Positions 31,453 to 44,988 of a stretch of DNA of 64,000 nucleotides are shown in pieces. The position numbers and the translations under genes are program-made. This DNA comes from Macropodus opercularis. Taxonomy: Eukaryota; Chordata; Actinopteri; Anabantiformes; Osphronemidae. Each line of letters starts with the position of its first letter. Position 1 is the first letter of the stretch. The stretch spans positions 5,580,001-5,644,000 of the forward strand of contig CM061109.1 in NCBI GenBank assembly GCA_030770545.1, written 5' to 3'. The notes under the pieces are model-generated. The model was given only the letters and a program-made list of their open reading frames with translations, was not told the DNA's origin and searched no databases.

Positions 31453-32390
31453 ACAGGTTTAACATTGCATAAAGCTTTGCTTTAGTGACTAATGGTAACT
31501 AATTGATAAGAGATCCCATGAAAATCAGATCATTAATTTATACTTGAGTGTTTTCTGCAGGAAAACACATGGAACCAGCGTCTGGTTCCATGCTTAATCT
31601 GTGCATTAATACCCCCATAGGTTTCAGTCCACCTCAAACCACAGCTGCAATATATGTGTTGCACTTTTGTCTATGTGCCTCTCAGCTATCTGCTCTCAGG
31701 TTAAAGCTGCAGTAACAGTCAAGTCGCTGGAGTGATCTGGACACAGAGGATTCTCATCCAGGATCGTGTAGAGGAAAGACCATAAAAAATGAAATAAAAA
31801 TAGATTCAATTTTCAATTCAATTCATTTCAACTTTATTTATATAGCAAAAATTCACAACATCAGTTATCTCAAGGCGCTTTACAAGTAAGGTTTAAGACC
31901 TTACACAACTAGACCCAACAAATCCCAGATAGAGCAAGCTTTTAATTGTAGCCAATCAATAAATTGTACATTTTAATAGCAACAGCGGAAAAACTCCCTC
32001 TATAGAGGAAGAAACCTCCAGCAGACCCAGGCTCAGTGTGGGCGGCCATCTGCCTTGACCGGTTGGGGTGAGGGGATAGAGAAGAGAGAAAAGAACACAA
32101 CCACAACAACAAAACAAGCAGCAACAGAACACAGGCAGAATGGTTGGACCAGCAAATGAACACTGGAGACACACGGCTCTGAGTCTGACGATACCTGGAG
32201 ATGAGAATAGAGTTAGTCACATGTAGACATGGAGGCATGTTAGTGGATACAGGAAAGGGAAAAGTAGAGGAGCTCAGTGAATGAAGGACGTCCTCCAGCA
32301 TCTAAGTCTAAGAGACTCAATCAAATTCGACCTTTCTTTAATCTAGAGAGGAATCAGTGTCTGCTGAAACAAGACGTTGTGTAGCATGTT
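31453..32390 (-). repeat. Inverted copy of the teleost interspersed repeat
   Basis: The reverse complement matches 10331-11094 (and 51222-52004), including CAACTTTATTTATATAGC, TTACAAGTAAGGTTTAAGAC and the region beside the microsatellite. It extends further, with AGGAAGAAACCTCCAGCAGA and GGCGGCCATCTGCC, parts that the 10-kb copy lost at the piggyBac border. It stops just before the satellite array. Confidence 0.75.
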
Positions 32391-32427
32391 TCTTAGAATA
32401 AAGTCTCTTTTAAATGACCGACCGTGT
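32391..32427. other. Junction between interspersed repeat and array 2
   Basis: A short unassigned stretch. Array similarity begins at about 32428 (GTTACAGGTTCAGAGG). Confidence 0.5.
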
Positions 32428-32899
32428 TACAGGTTCAGAGGTTAATCATAAAATCCTTTTTCTGTTTAGAGGAACCTTTCCCCTGTGTCGGCTGTGACCC
32501 TCAGTCTGGACTCAGGCGTCAGTCGGCAGACTGTCCGTCCAACTTCTGACACCAAGATGTCGTGGAAAAACCTTCTTCAAATGCTGGAACATACTGAGAA
32601 AACTAGAGGAGCATGTTGGTGTAATGAACCAGCTCAACGTTTAGTACGTGCTGGCATGAGGAAGACATCCTACAGCGAACCACTGTCTTCTGATGGATGT
32701 TAACACCAGAGCTTCTTATATATTGTAACACAATGGTTTAGCCACCCCTCGCATGCTACCTGCTGTCTAAACGCATGTTCCATTTGGCCAACACACCAAC
32801 CTGGTAAAGCTTCTAACTTCCCCATTTTGTTCCCTGTGGTTGTGTAGATTCACTTGGGCCGGTGCTTAAACTTTCAATGGGCTTATCATTCACACAGGG

Positions 32900-35800
32900 G
32901 TTTTCACTCACACTGATCTTCCCATCTCATCGTATGGTTGGATCTTATCAAACATACTCTAACTTTGGGTGACTCTCTTCAGCCAGGTAGTTTGTATGAC
33001 ACATTCGTTCCGAGCAACGTACCCTGTAGTGTGCTTATCAGCAATGCACACGGGACACTGAAGGAGTCATCGCAAAGCTTATGATGTTATTATATCAGTC
33101 ATACGCCCATTTTATTCAGATGGGACATCCCTAGATGTATGAATGCTCTAAAACATAAAATCAACTCAAATAAAACTAAATACAAGCTAGGTTTACCACA
33201 AAGTGACACAAATGAAGACAAAAAAAATCTGCTTTAAAACATAGGCCACAATGTTGCTGAACTTTTTCTTACACATGTGGTCGATTCTCTTTAAACCCAT
33301 GAATGACTTACACAACGTAAGACTTCAGTATTTGTAATATCCTACATGTAACTTCACTGTAACATTCACTGACCACTAAAGAAATTACAGAACGCGTCAG
33401 GTGACTAAACCATTTCACAGAGCTACACACACATTCTTCACCTACACATAGTTGCTTCAGAACACTGGACTCACTCTGAATGGAGCGTCCGCTGTCTGCC
33501 TCCTGTCCCTGATGTCAGGCGGGAATCCAGTCCTGTTTCTGTGGAGCAGGTGGAACTTTTGCCTGGTGTCGGCTGTAACCATCAGTCTGGACTCAGGCGC
33601 CGGGCAGCAGACTGTCCATCACACTTTTATACTACAAAATAAAACCAATATAAATCAAATTAATCAAAATACAAGCTAGGTTTAACACAAAGTTATATGT
33701 AAGAAGACAGAATTTTTAAAGCTATGCCCAAATCAATGCTTTGCCCCAACCTACAGAGAACTACTGTAATCTAATCTTAATACCCAAAGCATTTATTCTA
33801 TACATCTGCACTTTCAGTCCAAAACCTGTTAACTAATGATCAGTAGCCTGAGCATCACAGAGAGGAGACTTGTTGGCTCTCGCCTCAACAATGAGTTTAT
33901 GTTACAAGTTCAGAGGTTCATCGTAAAATACTGTGATGTAATTTCAGTTTGTATGTGATATAAAAGATGGTTCATAACACTGTACTCACTGTGAACGGAC
34001 CATCCGCTGTCCGCCTCCTGTTCCGAACATCAGGCGGGAATCCAGTCCTCCTTTTTCAGTTTAGAGGAACCTTTCCCTTGTGTCGACTGTAACCCTCAGT
34101 CTGGACTCAGGCGTCAGTCGGCAGACTGTCCGTCCAACTTCTGACACCAAGATGTCGTGGAAAAACCTTCTTCAAATGCTGGAACATACTGAGAAAACTA
34201 GAGGAGCATGTTGGTGTAATGAACCAGCTCAACGTTTAGTACGTGCTGGCATGAGGAAGACATCCTACAGCGAACCACTGTCTTCTGATGGATGTTAACA
34301 CCAGAGCTTCTTATATATTGTAACACAATGGTTTAGCCACCCCTCGCATGCTACCTGCTGTCTAAACGCATGTTCCATTTGGCCAACAGACCAACCTGGT
34401 AAAGCTTCTAACTTCCCCATTTTGTTCCCTGTGGTTGTGTAGATTCACTTGGGCCGGTGCTTAAACTTTCAATGGGCTTATCATTCACACAGGGGTTTTC
34501 ACTCACACTGATCTTCCCATCTCATCGTATGGTTGGATCTTATCAAACATACTCTAACTTTGGGTGACTCTCTTCAGCCAGGTAGTTTGTATGACACATT
34601 CGTTCCGAGCAACGTACCCTGTAGTGTGCTTATCAGCAATGCACACGGGACACTGAAGGAGTCATCGCAAAGCTTATGATGTTATTATATCAGTCATACG
34701 CCCATTTTATTCAGATGGGACATCCCTAGATGTATGAATGCTCTAAAACATAAAATCAACTCAAATAAAACTAAATACAAGCTAGGTTTACCACAAAGTG
34801 ACACAAATGAAGACAAAAAAAATCTGCTTTAAAACATAGGCCACAATGTTGCTGAACTTTTTCTTACACATGTGGTCGATTCTCTTTAAACCCATGAATG
34901 ACTTACACAACGTAAGACTTCAGTATTTGTAATATCCTACATGTAACTTCACTGTAACATTCACTGACCACTAAAGAAATGACAGAACGCGTCAGGTGAC
35001 TAAACCATTTCACAGAGCTACACACACATTCTTCACCTACACATAGTTGCTTCAGAACACTGGACTCACTCTGAATGGAGCGTCCGCTGTCTGCCTCCTG
35101 TCCCTGATGTCAGGCGGGAATCCAGTCCTGTTTCTGTGGAGCAGGTGGAACTTTTGCCTGGTGTCGGCTGTAACCATCAGTCTGGACTCAGGCGCCGGGC
35201 AGCAGACTGTCCATCACACTTTTATACTACAAAATAAAACCAATATAAATCAAATTAATCAAAATACAAGCTAGGTTTAACACAAAGTTATATGTAAGAA
35301 GACAGAATTTTTAAAGCTATGCCCAAATCAATGCTTTGCCCCAACCTACAGAGAACTACTGTAATCTAATCTTAATACCCAAAGCATTTATTCTATACAT
35401 CTGCACTTTCAGTCCAAAACCTGTTAACTAATCATCAGTAGCCTGAGCATCACAGAGAGGAGACTTGTTGGCTCTCGCCTCAACAATGAGTTTATGTTAC
35501 AAGTTCAGAGGTTCATCGTAAAATACTGTGATGTAATTTCAGTTTGTATGTGATATAAAAGATGGTTCATAACACTGTACTCACTGTGAACGGAGCATCC
35601 GCTGTCCGCCTCCTGTTCCGAACATCAGGCGGGAATCCAGTCCTCCTTTTTCTGTTTAGAGGAACCTTTCCCTTGTGTCGACTGTAACCCTCAGTCTGGA
35701 CTCAGGCGTCAGTCGGCAGACTGTCCGTCCAACTTCTGATACCAAGATGTCGTGGAAAAACCTTCTTCAAATGCTGGAACATACTGAGAAAACTAGAGGA

Positions 35801-38800
35801 GCATGTTGGTGTAATGAACCAGCTCAACGTTTAGTACGTGCTGGCATGAGGAAGACATCCTACAGCGAACCACTGTCTTCTGATGGATGTTAACACCAGA
35901 GCTTCTTATATATTGTAACACAATGGTTTAGCCACCCCTCGCATGCTACCTGCTGTCTAAACGCATGTTCCATTTGGCCAACACACCAACCTGGTAAAGC
36001 TTCTAACTTCCCCATTTTGTTCCCTGTGGTTGTGTAGATTCACTTGGGCCGGTGCTTAAACTTTCAATGGGCTTATCATTCACACAGGGGTTTTCACTCA
36101 CACTGATCTTCCCATCTCATCGTATGGTTGGATCTTATCAAACATACTCTAACTTTGGGTGACTCTCTTCAGCCAGGTAGTTTGTATGACACATTCGTTC
36201 CGAGCAACGTACCCTGTAGTGTGCTTATCAGCAATGCACACGGGACACTGAAGGAGTCATCGCAAAGCTTATGATGTTATTATATCAGTCATACGCCCAT
36301 TTTATTCAGATGGGACATCCCTAGATGTATGAATGCTCTAAAACATAAAATCAACTCAAATAAAACTAAATACAAGCTAGGTTTACCACAAAGTCACACA
36401 AATGAAGACAAAAAAAATCTGCTTTAAAACATAGGCCACAATGTTGCTGAACTTTTTCTTACACATGTGGTCGATTCTCTTTAAACCCATTAATGACTTA
36501 CACAACGTAAGACTTCAGTATTTGTAATATCCTACATGTAACTTCACTGTAACATTCACTGACCACTAAAGAAATTACAGAACGCGTGAGGTGACTAAAC
36601 CATTTCACAGAGCTACACACACATTCTTCACCTACACATAGTTGCTTCAGAACACTGGACTCACTCTGAATGGAGCGTCCGCTGTCTGCCTCCTGTCCCG
36701 GATGTCAGGCGGGAATCCAGTCCTGTTTCTGTGGAGCAGGTGGAACTTTTCCCTGGTGTCGGCTGTAACCATTAGTCTGGACTCAGGCGCCGGTCAGCAG
36801 ACTGTCCATCACACTTTTATATTACAAAATAAAACCAATATAAATCAAATTAATCAAAATACAAGCTAGGTTTAACACAAAGGTACATGTAATTAGACAC
36901 AGAAGTTTTAAAGCTATGCCCAAATCAATGCTTTGCCCCAACCTACAGGGAACTCCTGTAATCTGTCAATACCCAAAGCATCTATTCTATACATTTGCAC
37001 TTTCAGTCCAAAACCTGTTAACTAATGATCAGTAGCCTGAGCATCACAGAGAGGAGATTTGTTGGCTCTCGCCTCAACAATGAGTTTATGTTACAAGTTC
37101 AGAGGTTCATCGTAAAATACTGTGATGTAATTTCAGTTTGTATGTGATATAAAAGATGGTTCATAACACTGTACTCACTGTGAACGAAGCATCCGCTGTT
37201 CGCCTCCTGTTCCGAACATCAGGCGGGAATCCAGTCCTCCTTTTTCTGTTTAGAGGAACCTTTCCCTTGTGTCGACTGTAACCCTCAGTCTGGACTCAGG
37301 CGTCAGTCGGCAGACTGTCCGTCCAACTTCTGACACCAAGATGTCGTGGAAAAACCTTCTTCAAATGCTGGAACATACTGAGAAAACTAGAGGAGCATGT
37401 TGGTGTAATGAACCAGCTCAACGTTTAGTACGTGCTGGCATGAGGAAGACATCCTACAGCGAACCACTGTCTTCTGATGGATGTTAACACCAGAGCTTCT
37501 TATATATTGTAACACAATGGTTTAGCCACCCCTCGCATGCTACCTGCTGTCTAAACGCATGTTCCATTTGGCCAACACACCAACCTGGTAAAGCTTCTAA
37601 CTTCCCCATTTTGTTCCCTGTGGTTGTGTAGATTCACTTGGGCCGGTGCTTAAACTTTCAATGGGCTTATCATTCACACAGGGGTTTTCACTCACACTGA
37701 TCTTCCCATCTCATCGTATGGTTGGATCTTATCACACATACTCTAACTTTGGGTGACTCTCTTCAGCCAGGTAGTTTGTATGACACATTCGTTCCGAGCA
37801 ACGTACCCTGTAGTGTGCTTATCAGCAATGCACACGGGACACTGAAGGAGTCATCGCAAAGCTTATGATGTTATTATATCAGTCATGCGCCCATTTTATT
37901 CAGATGGGACATCCCTAGATGTATGAATGCTCTAAAACATAAAATCAACTCAAATAAAACTAAATACAAGCTAGGTTTACCACAAAGTGACACAAATGAA
38001 GACAAACTAAAATACAGTTTAAAAACATAGGCCACAATGTTGCTGAACTTTTTCTTACACATGTGGTCGATTCTCTTTAAACCCATTAATGACTTACACA
38101 ACGTAAGACTTCAGTATTTGTAATATCCTACATGTAACTTCACTGTAACATTCACTGACCACTAAAGAAATTACAGAACGCGTCAGGTGACTAAACCATT
38201 TCACAGAGCTACACACACATTCTTCACCTACACATAGTTGCTTCAGAACACTGGACTCACTCTGAATGGAGCGTCCGCTGTCTGCCTCCTGTCCCGGATG
38301 TCAGGCGGGAATCCAGTCCTGTTTCTGTGGAGCAGGTGGAACTTTTCCCTGGTGTCGGCTGTAACCATTAGTCTGGACTCAGGCGCCGGTCAGCAGACTG
38401 TCCATCACACTTTTATACTACAAAATAAAACCAATATAAATCAAATTAATCAAAATACAAGCTAGGTTTAACACAAAGGTACATGTAAGTAGACACAGAA
38501 GTTTTAAAGCTATGCCCAAATCAATGCTTTGTCCCAACCTACAGGGAACTCCTGTAATCTGTTAATACCCAAAGCATCTATTCTATACATTTGCACTTTC
38601 AGTCCAAAACCTGTTAACTAATGATCAGTAGCCTGAGCATCACAGAGAGGAGACTTGTTGGCTCTCGCCTCAACAATGAGTTTATGTTACAAGTTCAGAG
38701 GTTCATCGTAAAATACTGTGATGTAATTTCAGTTTGTATGTGATATAAAAGATGGTTCATAACACTGTACTCACTGTGAACGAAGCATCCGCTGTCCGCC

Positions 38801-39286
38801 TCCTGTTCCGAACATCAGGCGGGAATCCAGTCCTCCTTTTTCTGTTTAGAGGAACCTTTCCCTTGTGTCGACTGTAACCCTCAGTCTGGACTCAGGCGTC
38901 AGTCGGCAGACTGTCCGTCCAACTTCTGACACCAAGATGTCGTGGAAAAACCTTCTTCTTATGACAAATGCTGGAACATACTGAAAAAACTAGAGGAGCA
39001 TGTTGGTGTAATGAACCAGCTCAACGTTTAGTACGTGCTGGCATGAGGAAGACATCCTACAGCGAACCACTGTCTTCTGATGGATGTTAACACCAGAGCT
39101 TCTTATATATTGTAACACAATGGTTTAGCCACCCCTTGCATGCTACCTGCTGTCTAAACGCATGTTTCATTTGGCCAACAGACCAACCTGGTAAAGCTTC
39201 TAACTTCCCCATTTTGTTCCCTGTGGTTGTGTAGATTCACTTGGGCCGGTGCTTAAACTTTCAATGGGCTTATCATTCACACAGGG
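32900..39286. repeat. Higher-order repeat copy 1 (four satellite units)
   Basis: Units at 32900, 34495, 36090 and 37684. Diagnostic variants shared with the next block at +6386 or +6387: GGACCATCC and TTTTTCAGTTTAG in the first unit, AATCATCAG and TGATACCAAG in the second, AAGTCACAC, GCGTGAGG and GAGATTTG in the third, and TTATCACACATAC in the fourth. Confidence 0.85.
37684..39286. repeat. Long satellite unit (1603 bp) with a 7-bp extra segment
   Basis: At about 38955 this unit reads CCTTCTTCTTATGACAAATG where the others read CCTTCTTCAAATG. The extra TTATGAC joins a different plus-strand frame that includes YDKCWNILKKLEEHVGVMNQ before a stop. The other units carry the same downstream residues with one replacement but are out of frame. 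This may be the ancestral state of a decayed coding segment. I do not recognise the peptide. Confidence 0.5.
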
Positions 39287-42200
39287 GTTTTCACTCACAC
39301 TGATCTTCCCATCTCATCGTATGGTTGGATCTTATCAAACATACTCTAACTTTGGGTGACTCTCTTCAGCCAGGTAGTTTGTATGACACATCCGTTCCGA
39401 GCAACGTACCCTGCAGTGTGCTTATCAGCAATGCACACGGGACACTGAAGGAGTCATCGCAAAGCTTATGATGTTATTATATCAGTCATACGCCCATTTT
39501 ATTCAGATGGGACATCCCTAGATGTATGAATGCTCTAAAACATAAAATCAACTCAAATAAAACTAAATACAAGCTAGGTTTACCACAAAGTGACACAAAT
39601 GAAGACAAAAAAAATCTGCTTTAAAACATAGGCCACAATGTTGCTGAACTTTTTCTTACACATGTGGTCGATTCTCTTTAAACCCATGAATGACTTACAC
39701 AACGTAAGACTTCAGTATTTGTAATATCCTACATGTAACTTCACTGTAACATTCACTGACCACTAAAGAAATTACAGAACGCGTCAGGTGACTAAACCAT
39801 TTCACAGAGCTACACACACATTCTTCACCTACACATAGTTGCTTCAGAACACTGGACTCACTCTGAATGGAGCGTCCGCTGTCTGCCTCCTGTCCCGGAT
39901 GTCAGGCGGGAATCCAGTCCTGTTTCTGTGGAGCAGGTGGAACTTTTCCCTGGTGTCGGCTGTAACCATTAGTCTGGACTTAGGCGCCGGTCAGCAGACT
40001 GTCCATCACACTTTTATACTACAAAATAAAACCAATATAAATCAAATTAATCAAAATACAAGCTAGGTTTAACACAAAGGTACATGTAAGTAGACACAGA
40101 AGTTTTAAAGCTATGCCCAAATCAATGCTTTGCCCCAACCTACAGGGAACTACTGGAATCTGCCAATACCCAAAACATCTATTCTATACATTTGCACTTT
40201 CAGTCCAAAACCTGTTAACTAATGATCAGTAGCCTGAGCATCACAGAGAGGAGACTTGTTGGCTCTCGCCTCAACAATGAGTTTATGTTACAAGTTCAGA
40301 GGTTCATCGTAAAATACTGTGATGTAATTTCAGTTTGTATGTGATATAAAAGATGGTTCATAACACTGTACTCACTGTGAACGGACCATCCGCTGTCCGC
40401 CTCCTGTTCCGAACATCAGGCGGGAATCCAGTCCTCCTTTTTCAGTTTAGAGGAACCTTTCCCTTGTGTCGACTGTAACCCTCAGTCTGGACTCAGGCGT
40501 CAGTCGGCAGACTGTCCGTCCAACTTCTGACACCAAGATGTCGTGGAAAAACCTTCTTCAAATGCTGGAACATACTGAGAAAACTAGAGGAGCATGTTGG
40601 TGTAATGAACCAGCTCAACGTTTAGTACGTGCTGGCATGAGGAAGACATCCTACAGCGAACCACTGTCTTCTGATGGATGTTAACACCAGAGCTTCTTAT
40701 ATATTGTAACACAATGGTTTAGCCACCCCTCGCATGCTACCTGCTGTCTAAACGCATGTTCCATTTGGCCAACAGACCAACCTGGTAAAGCTTCTAACTT
40801 CCCCATTTTGTTCCCTGTGGTTGTGTAGATTCACTTGGGCCGGTGCTTAAACTTTCAATGGGCTTATCATTCACACAGGGGTTTTCACTCACACTGATCT
40901 TCCCATCTCATCGTATGGTTGGATCTTATCAAACATACTCTAACTTTGGGTGACTCTCTTCAGCCAGGTAGTTTGTATGACACATTCGTTCCGAGCAACG
41001 TACCCTGTAGTGTGCTTATCAGCAATGCACACGGGACACTGAAGGAGTCATCGCAAAGCTTATGATGTTATTATATCAGTCATACGCCCATTTTATTCAG
41101 ATGGGACATCCCTAGATGTATGAATGCTCTAAAACATAAAATCAACTCAAATAAAACTAAATACAAGCTAGGTTTACCACAAAGTGACACAAATGAAGAC
41201 AAAAAAAATCTGCTTTAAAACATAGGCCACAATGTTGCTGAACTTTTTCTTACACATGTGGTCGATTCTCTTTAAACCCATGAATGACTTACACAACGTA
41301 AGACTTCAGTATTTGTAATATCCTACATGTAACTTCACTGTAACATTCACTGACCACTAAAGAAATTACAGAACGCGTCAGGTGACTAAACCATTTCACA
41401 GAGCTACACACACATTCTTCACCTACACATAGTTGCTTCAGAACACTGGACTCACTCTGAATGGAGCGTCCGCTGTCTGCCTCCTGTCCCGGATGTCAGG
41501 CGGGAATCCAGTCCTGTTTCTGTGGAGCAGGTGGAACTTTTGCCTGGTGTCGGCTGTAACCATCAGTCTGGACTCAGGCGCCGGGCAGCAGACTGTCCAT
41601 CACACTTTTATACTACAAAATAAAACCAATATAAATCAAATTAATCAAAATACAAGCTAGGTTTAACACAAAGTTATATGTAAGAAGACAGAATTTTTAA
41701 AGCTATGCCCAAATCAATGCTTTGCCCCAACCTACAGAGAACTACTGTAATCTAATCTTAATACCCAAAGCATTTATTCTATACATCTGCACTTTCAGTC
41801 CAAAACCTGTTAACTAATCATCAGTAGCCTGAGCATCACAGAGAGGAGACTTGTTGGCTCTCGCCTCAACAATGAGTTTATGTTACAAGTTCAGAGGTTC
41901 ATCGTAAAATACTGTGATGTAATTTCAGTTTGTATGTGATATAAAAGATGGTTCATAACACTGTACTCACTGTGAACGGAGCATCCGCTGTCCGCCTCCT
42001 GTTCCGAACATCAGGCGGGAATCCAGTCCTCCTTTTTCTGTTTAGAGGAACCTTTCCCTTGTGTCGACTGTAACCCTCAGTCTGGACTCAGGCGTCAGTC
42101 GGCAGACTGTCCGTCCAACTTCTGATACCAAGATGTCGTGGAAAAACCTTCTTCAAATGCTGGAACATACTGAGAAAACTAGAGGAGCATGTTGGTGTAA

Positions 42201-44988
42201 TGAACCAGCTCAACGTTTAGTACGTGCTGGCATGAGGAAGACATCCTACAGCGAACCACTGTCTTCTGATGGATGTTAACACCAGAGCTTCTTATATATT
42301 GTAACACAATGGTTTAGCCACCCCTCGCATGCTACCTGCTGTCTAAACGCATGTTCCATTTGGCCAACACACCAACCTGGTAAAGCTTCTAACTTCCCCA
42401 TTTTGTTCCCTGTGGTTGTGTAGATTCACTTGGGCCGGTGCTTAAACTTTCAATGGGCTTATCATTCACACAGGGGTTTTCACTCACACTGATCTTCCCA
42501 TCTCATCGTATGGTTGGATCTTATCAAACATACTCTAACTTTGGGTGACTCTCTTCAGCCAGGTAGTTTGTATGACACATTCGTTCCGAGCAACGTACCC
42601 TGTAGTGTGCTTATCAGCAATGCACACGGGACACTGAAGGAGTCATCGCAAAGCTTATGATGTTATTATATCAGTCATACGCCCATTTTATTCAGATGGG
42701 ACATCCCTAGATGTATGAATGCTCTAAAACATAAAATCAACTCAAATAAAACTAAATACAAGCTAGGTTTACCACAAAGTCACACAAATGAAGACAAAAA
42801 AAATCTGCTTTAAAACATAGGCCACAATGTTGCTGAACTTTTTCTTACACATGTGGTCGATTCTCTTTAAACCCATTAATGACTTACACAACGTAAGACT
42901 TCAGTATTTGTAATATCCTACATGTAACTTCACTGTAACATTCACTGACCACTAAAGAAATTACAGAACGCGTGAGGTGACTAAACCATTTCACAGAGCT
43001 ACACACACATTCTTCACCTACACATAGTTGCTTCAGAACACTGGACTCACTCTGAATGGAGCGTCCGCTGTCTGCCTCCTGTCCCGGATGTCAGGCGGGA
43101 ATCCAGTCCTGTTTCTGTGGAGCAGGTGGAACTTTTCCCTGGTGTCGGCTGTAACCATTAGTCTGGACTCAGGCGCCGGTCAGCAGACTGTCCATCACAC
43201 TTTTATACTACAAAATAAAACCAATATAAATCAAATTAATCAAAATACAAGCTAGGTTTAACACAAAGGTACATGTAAGTAGACACAGAAGTTTTAAAGC
43301 TATGCCCAAATCAATGCTTTGCCCCAACCTACAGGGAACTCCTGTAATCTGTCAATACCCAAAGCATCTATTCTATACATTTGCACTTTCAGTCCAAAAC
43401 CTGTTAACTAATGATCAGTAGCCTGAGCATCACAGAGAGGAGATTTGTTGGCTCTCGCCTCAACAATGAGTTTATGTTACAAGTTCAGAGGTTCATCGTA
43501 AAATACTGTGATGTAATTTCAGTTTGTATGTGATATAAAAGATGGTTCATAACACTGTACTCACTGTGAACGAAGCATCCGCTGTCCGCCTCCTGTTCCG
43601 AACATCAGGCGGGAATCCAGTCCTCCTTTTTCTGTTTAGAGGAACCTTTCCCTTGTGTCGACTGTAACCCTCAGTCTGGACTCAGGCGTCAGTCGGCAGA
43701 CTGTCCGTCCAACTTCTGACACCAAGATGTCGTGGAAAAACCTTCTTCAAATGCTGGAACATACTGAGAAAACTAGAGGAGCATGTTGGTGTAATGAACC
43801 AGCTCAACGTTTAGTACGTGCTGGCATGAGGAAGACATCCTACAGCGAACCACTGTCTTCTGATGGATGTTAACACCAGAGCTTCTTATATATTGTAACA
43901 CAATGGTTTAGCCACCCCTCGCATGCTACCTGCTGTCTAAACGCATGTTTCATTTGGCCAACAGACCAACCTGGTAAAGCTTCTAACTTCCCCATTTTGT
44001 TCCCTGTGGTTGTGTAGATTCACTTGGGCCGGTGCTTAAACTTTCAATGGGCTTATCATTCACACAGGGGTTTTCACTCACACTGATCTTCCCATCTCAT
44101 CGTACGGTTGGATCTTATCACACATACTCTAACTTTGGGTGACTCTCTTCAGCCAGGTAGTTTGTATGACACATTCGTTCCGAGCAACGTACCCTGTAGT
44201 GTGCTTATCAGCAATGCACACGGGACACTGAAGGAGTCATCGCAAAGCTTATGATGTTATTATATCAGTCATACGCCCATTTTATTCAGATGGGACATCC
44301 CTAGATGTATGAATGCTCTAAAACATAAAATCAACTCAAATAAAACTAAATACAAGCTAGGTTTACCACAAAGTGACACAAATGAAGACAAAAAAAATCT
44401 GCTTTAAAACATAGGCCACAATGTTGCTGAACTTTTTCTTACACATGTGGTCGATTCTCTTTAAACCCATTAATGACTTACACAACGTAAGACTTCAGTA
44501 TTTGTAATATCCTACATGTAACTTCACTGTAACATTCACTGACCACTAAAGAAATTACAGAACGCGTCAGGTGACTAAACCATTTCACAGAGCTACACAC
44601 ACATTCTTCACCTACACATAGTTGCTTCAGAACACTGGACTCACTCTGAATGGAGCGTCCGCTGTCTGCCTCCTGTCCCGGATGTCAGGCGGGAATCCAG
44701 TCCTGTTTCTGTGGAGCAGGTGGAACTTTTCCCTGGTGTCGGCTGTAACCATTAGTCTGGACTCAGGCGCCGGTCAGCAGACTGTCCATCACACTTTTAT
44801 ACTACAAAATAAAACCAATATAAATCAAATTAATCAAAATACAAGCTAGGTTTAACACAAAGTTATATGTAAGAAGACGCAGAATTTTTAAAGCTATGCC
44901 CAAATCAATGCTTTGCCCCAACCTACAGGGAACTACTGTAATCTTTTAATACCCAAAGCATTTATTCTATACAGCTGCATTTTCAGTC
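39287..44988. repeat. Higher-order repeat copy 2 (three units and a partial fourth)
   Basis: Units at 39287, 40881, 42476 and 44070 (partial) match those at 32900, 34495, 36090 and 37684 by shared diagnostic variants. The correspondence is not perfect: the first unit lacks CCCTGATG and TTTTGCCTGG, found in its partner, which indicates later exchange between units. Confidence 0.8.

Larger units (their letters stand above)
32428..44988. repeat. Satellite array 2: seven complete ~1.59-kb units plus two partial units
   Basis: Complete units start at 32900, 34495, 36090, 37684, 39287, 40881 and 42476 (1594, 1595 or 1603 bp each). A partial unit precedes (32428-32899, with ~200 bp missing near 32457) and another follows (44070-44988). 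The right end breaks at the same unit position as array 1 (GCATTTTCAGTC). Shared variants show a four-unit higher-order period of about 6387 bp. Units are very similar to each other. No function is evident beyond the exon-like sub-repeats noted for array 1. Confidence 0.95.

Noticed and set aside
1..44988. CRISPR-like repeat array
   Set aside because: The repeats are ~1.6 kb with no short-repeat/spacer pattern, and the DNA is eukaryotic.
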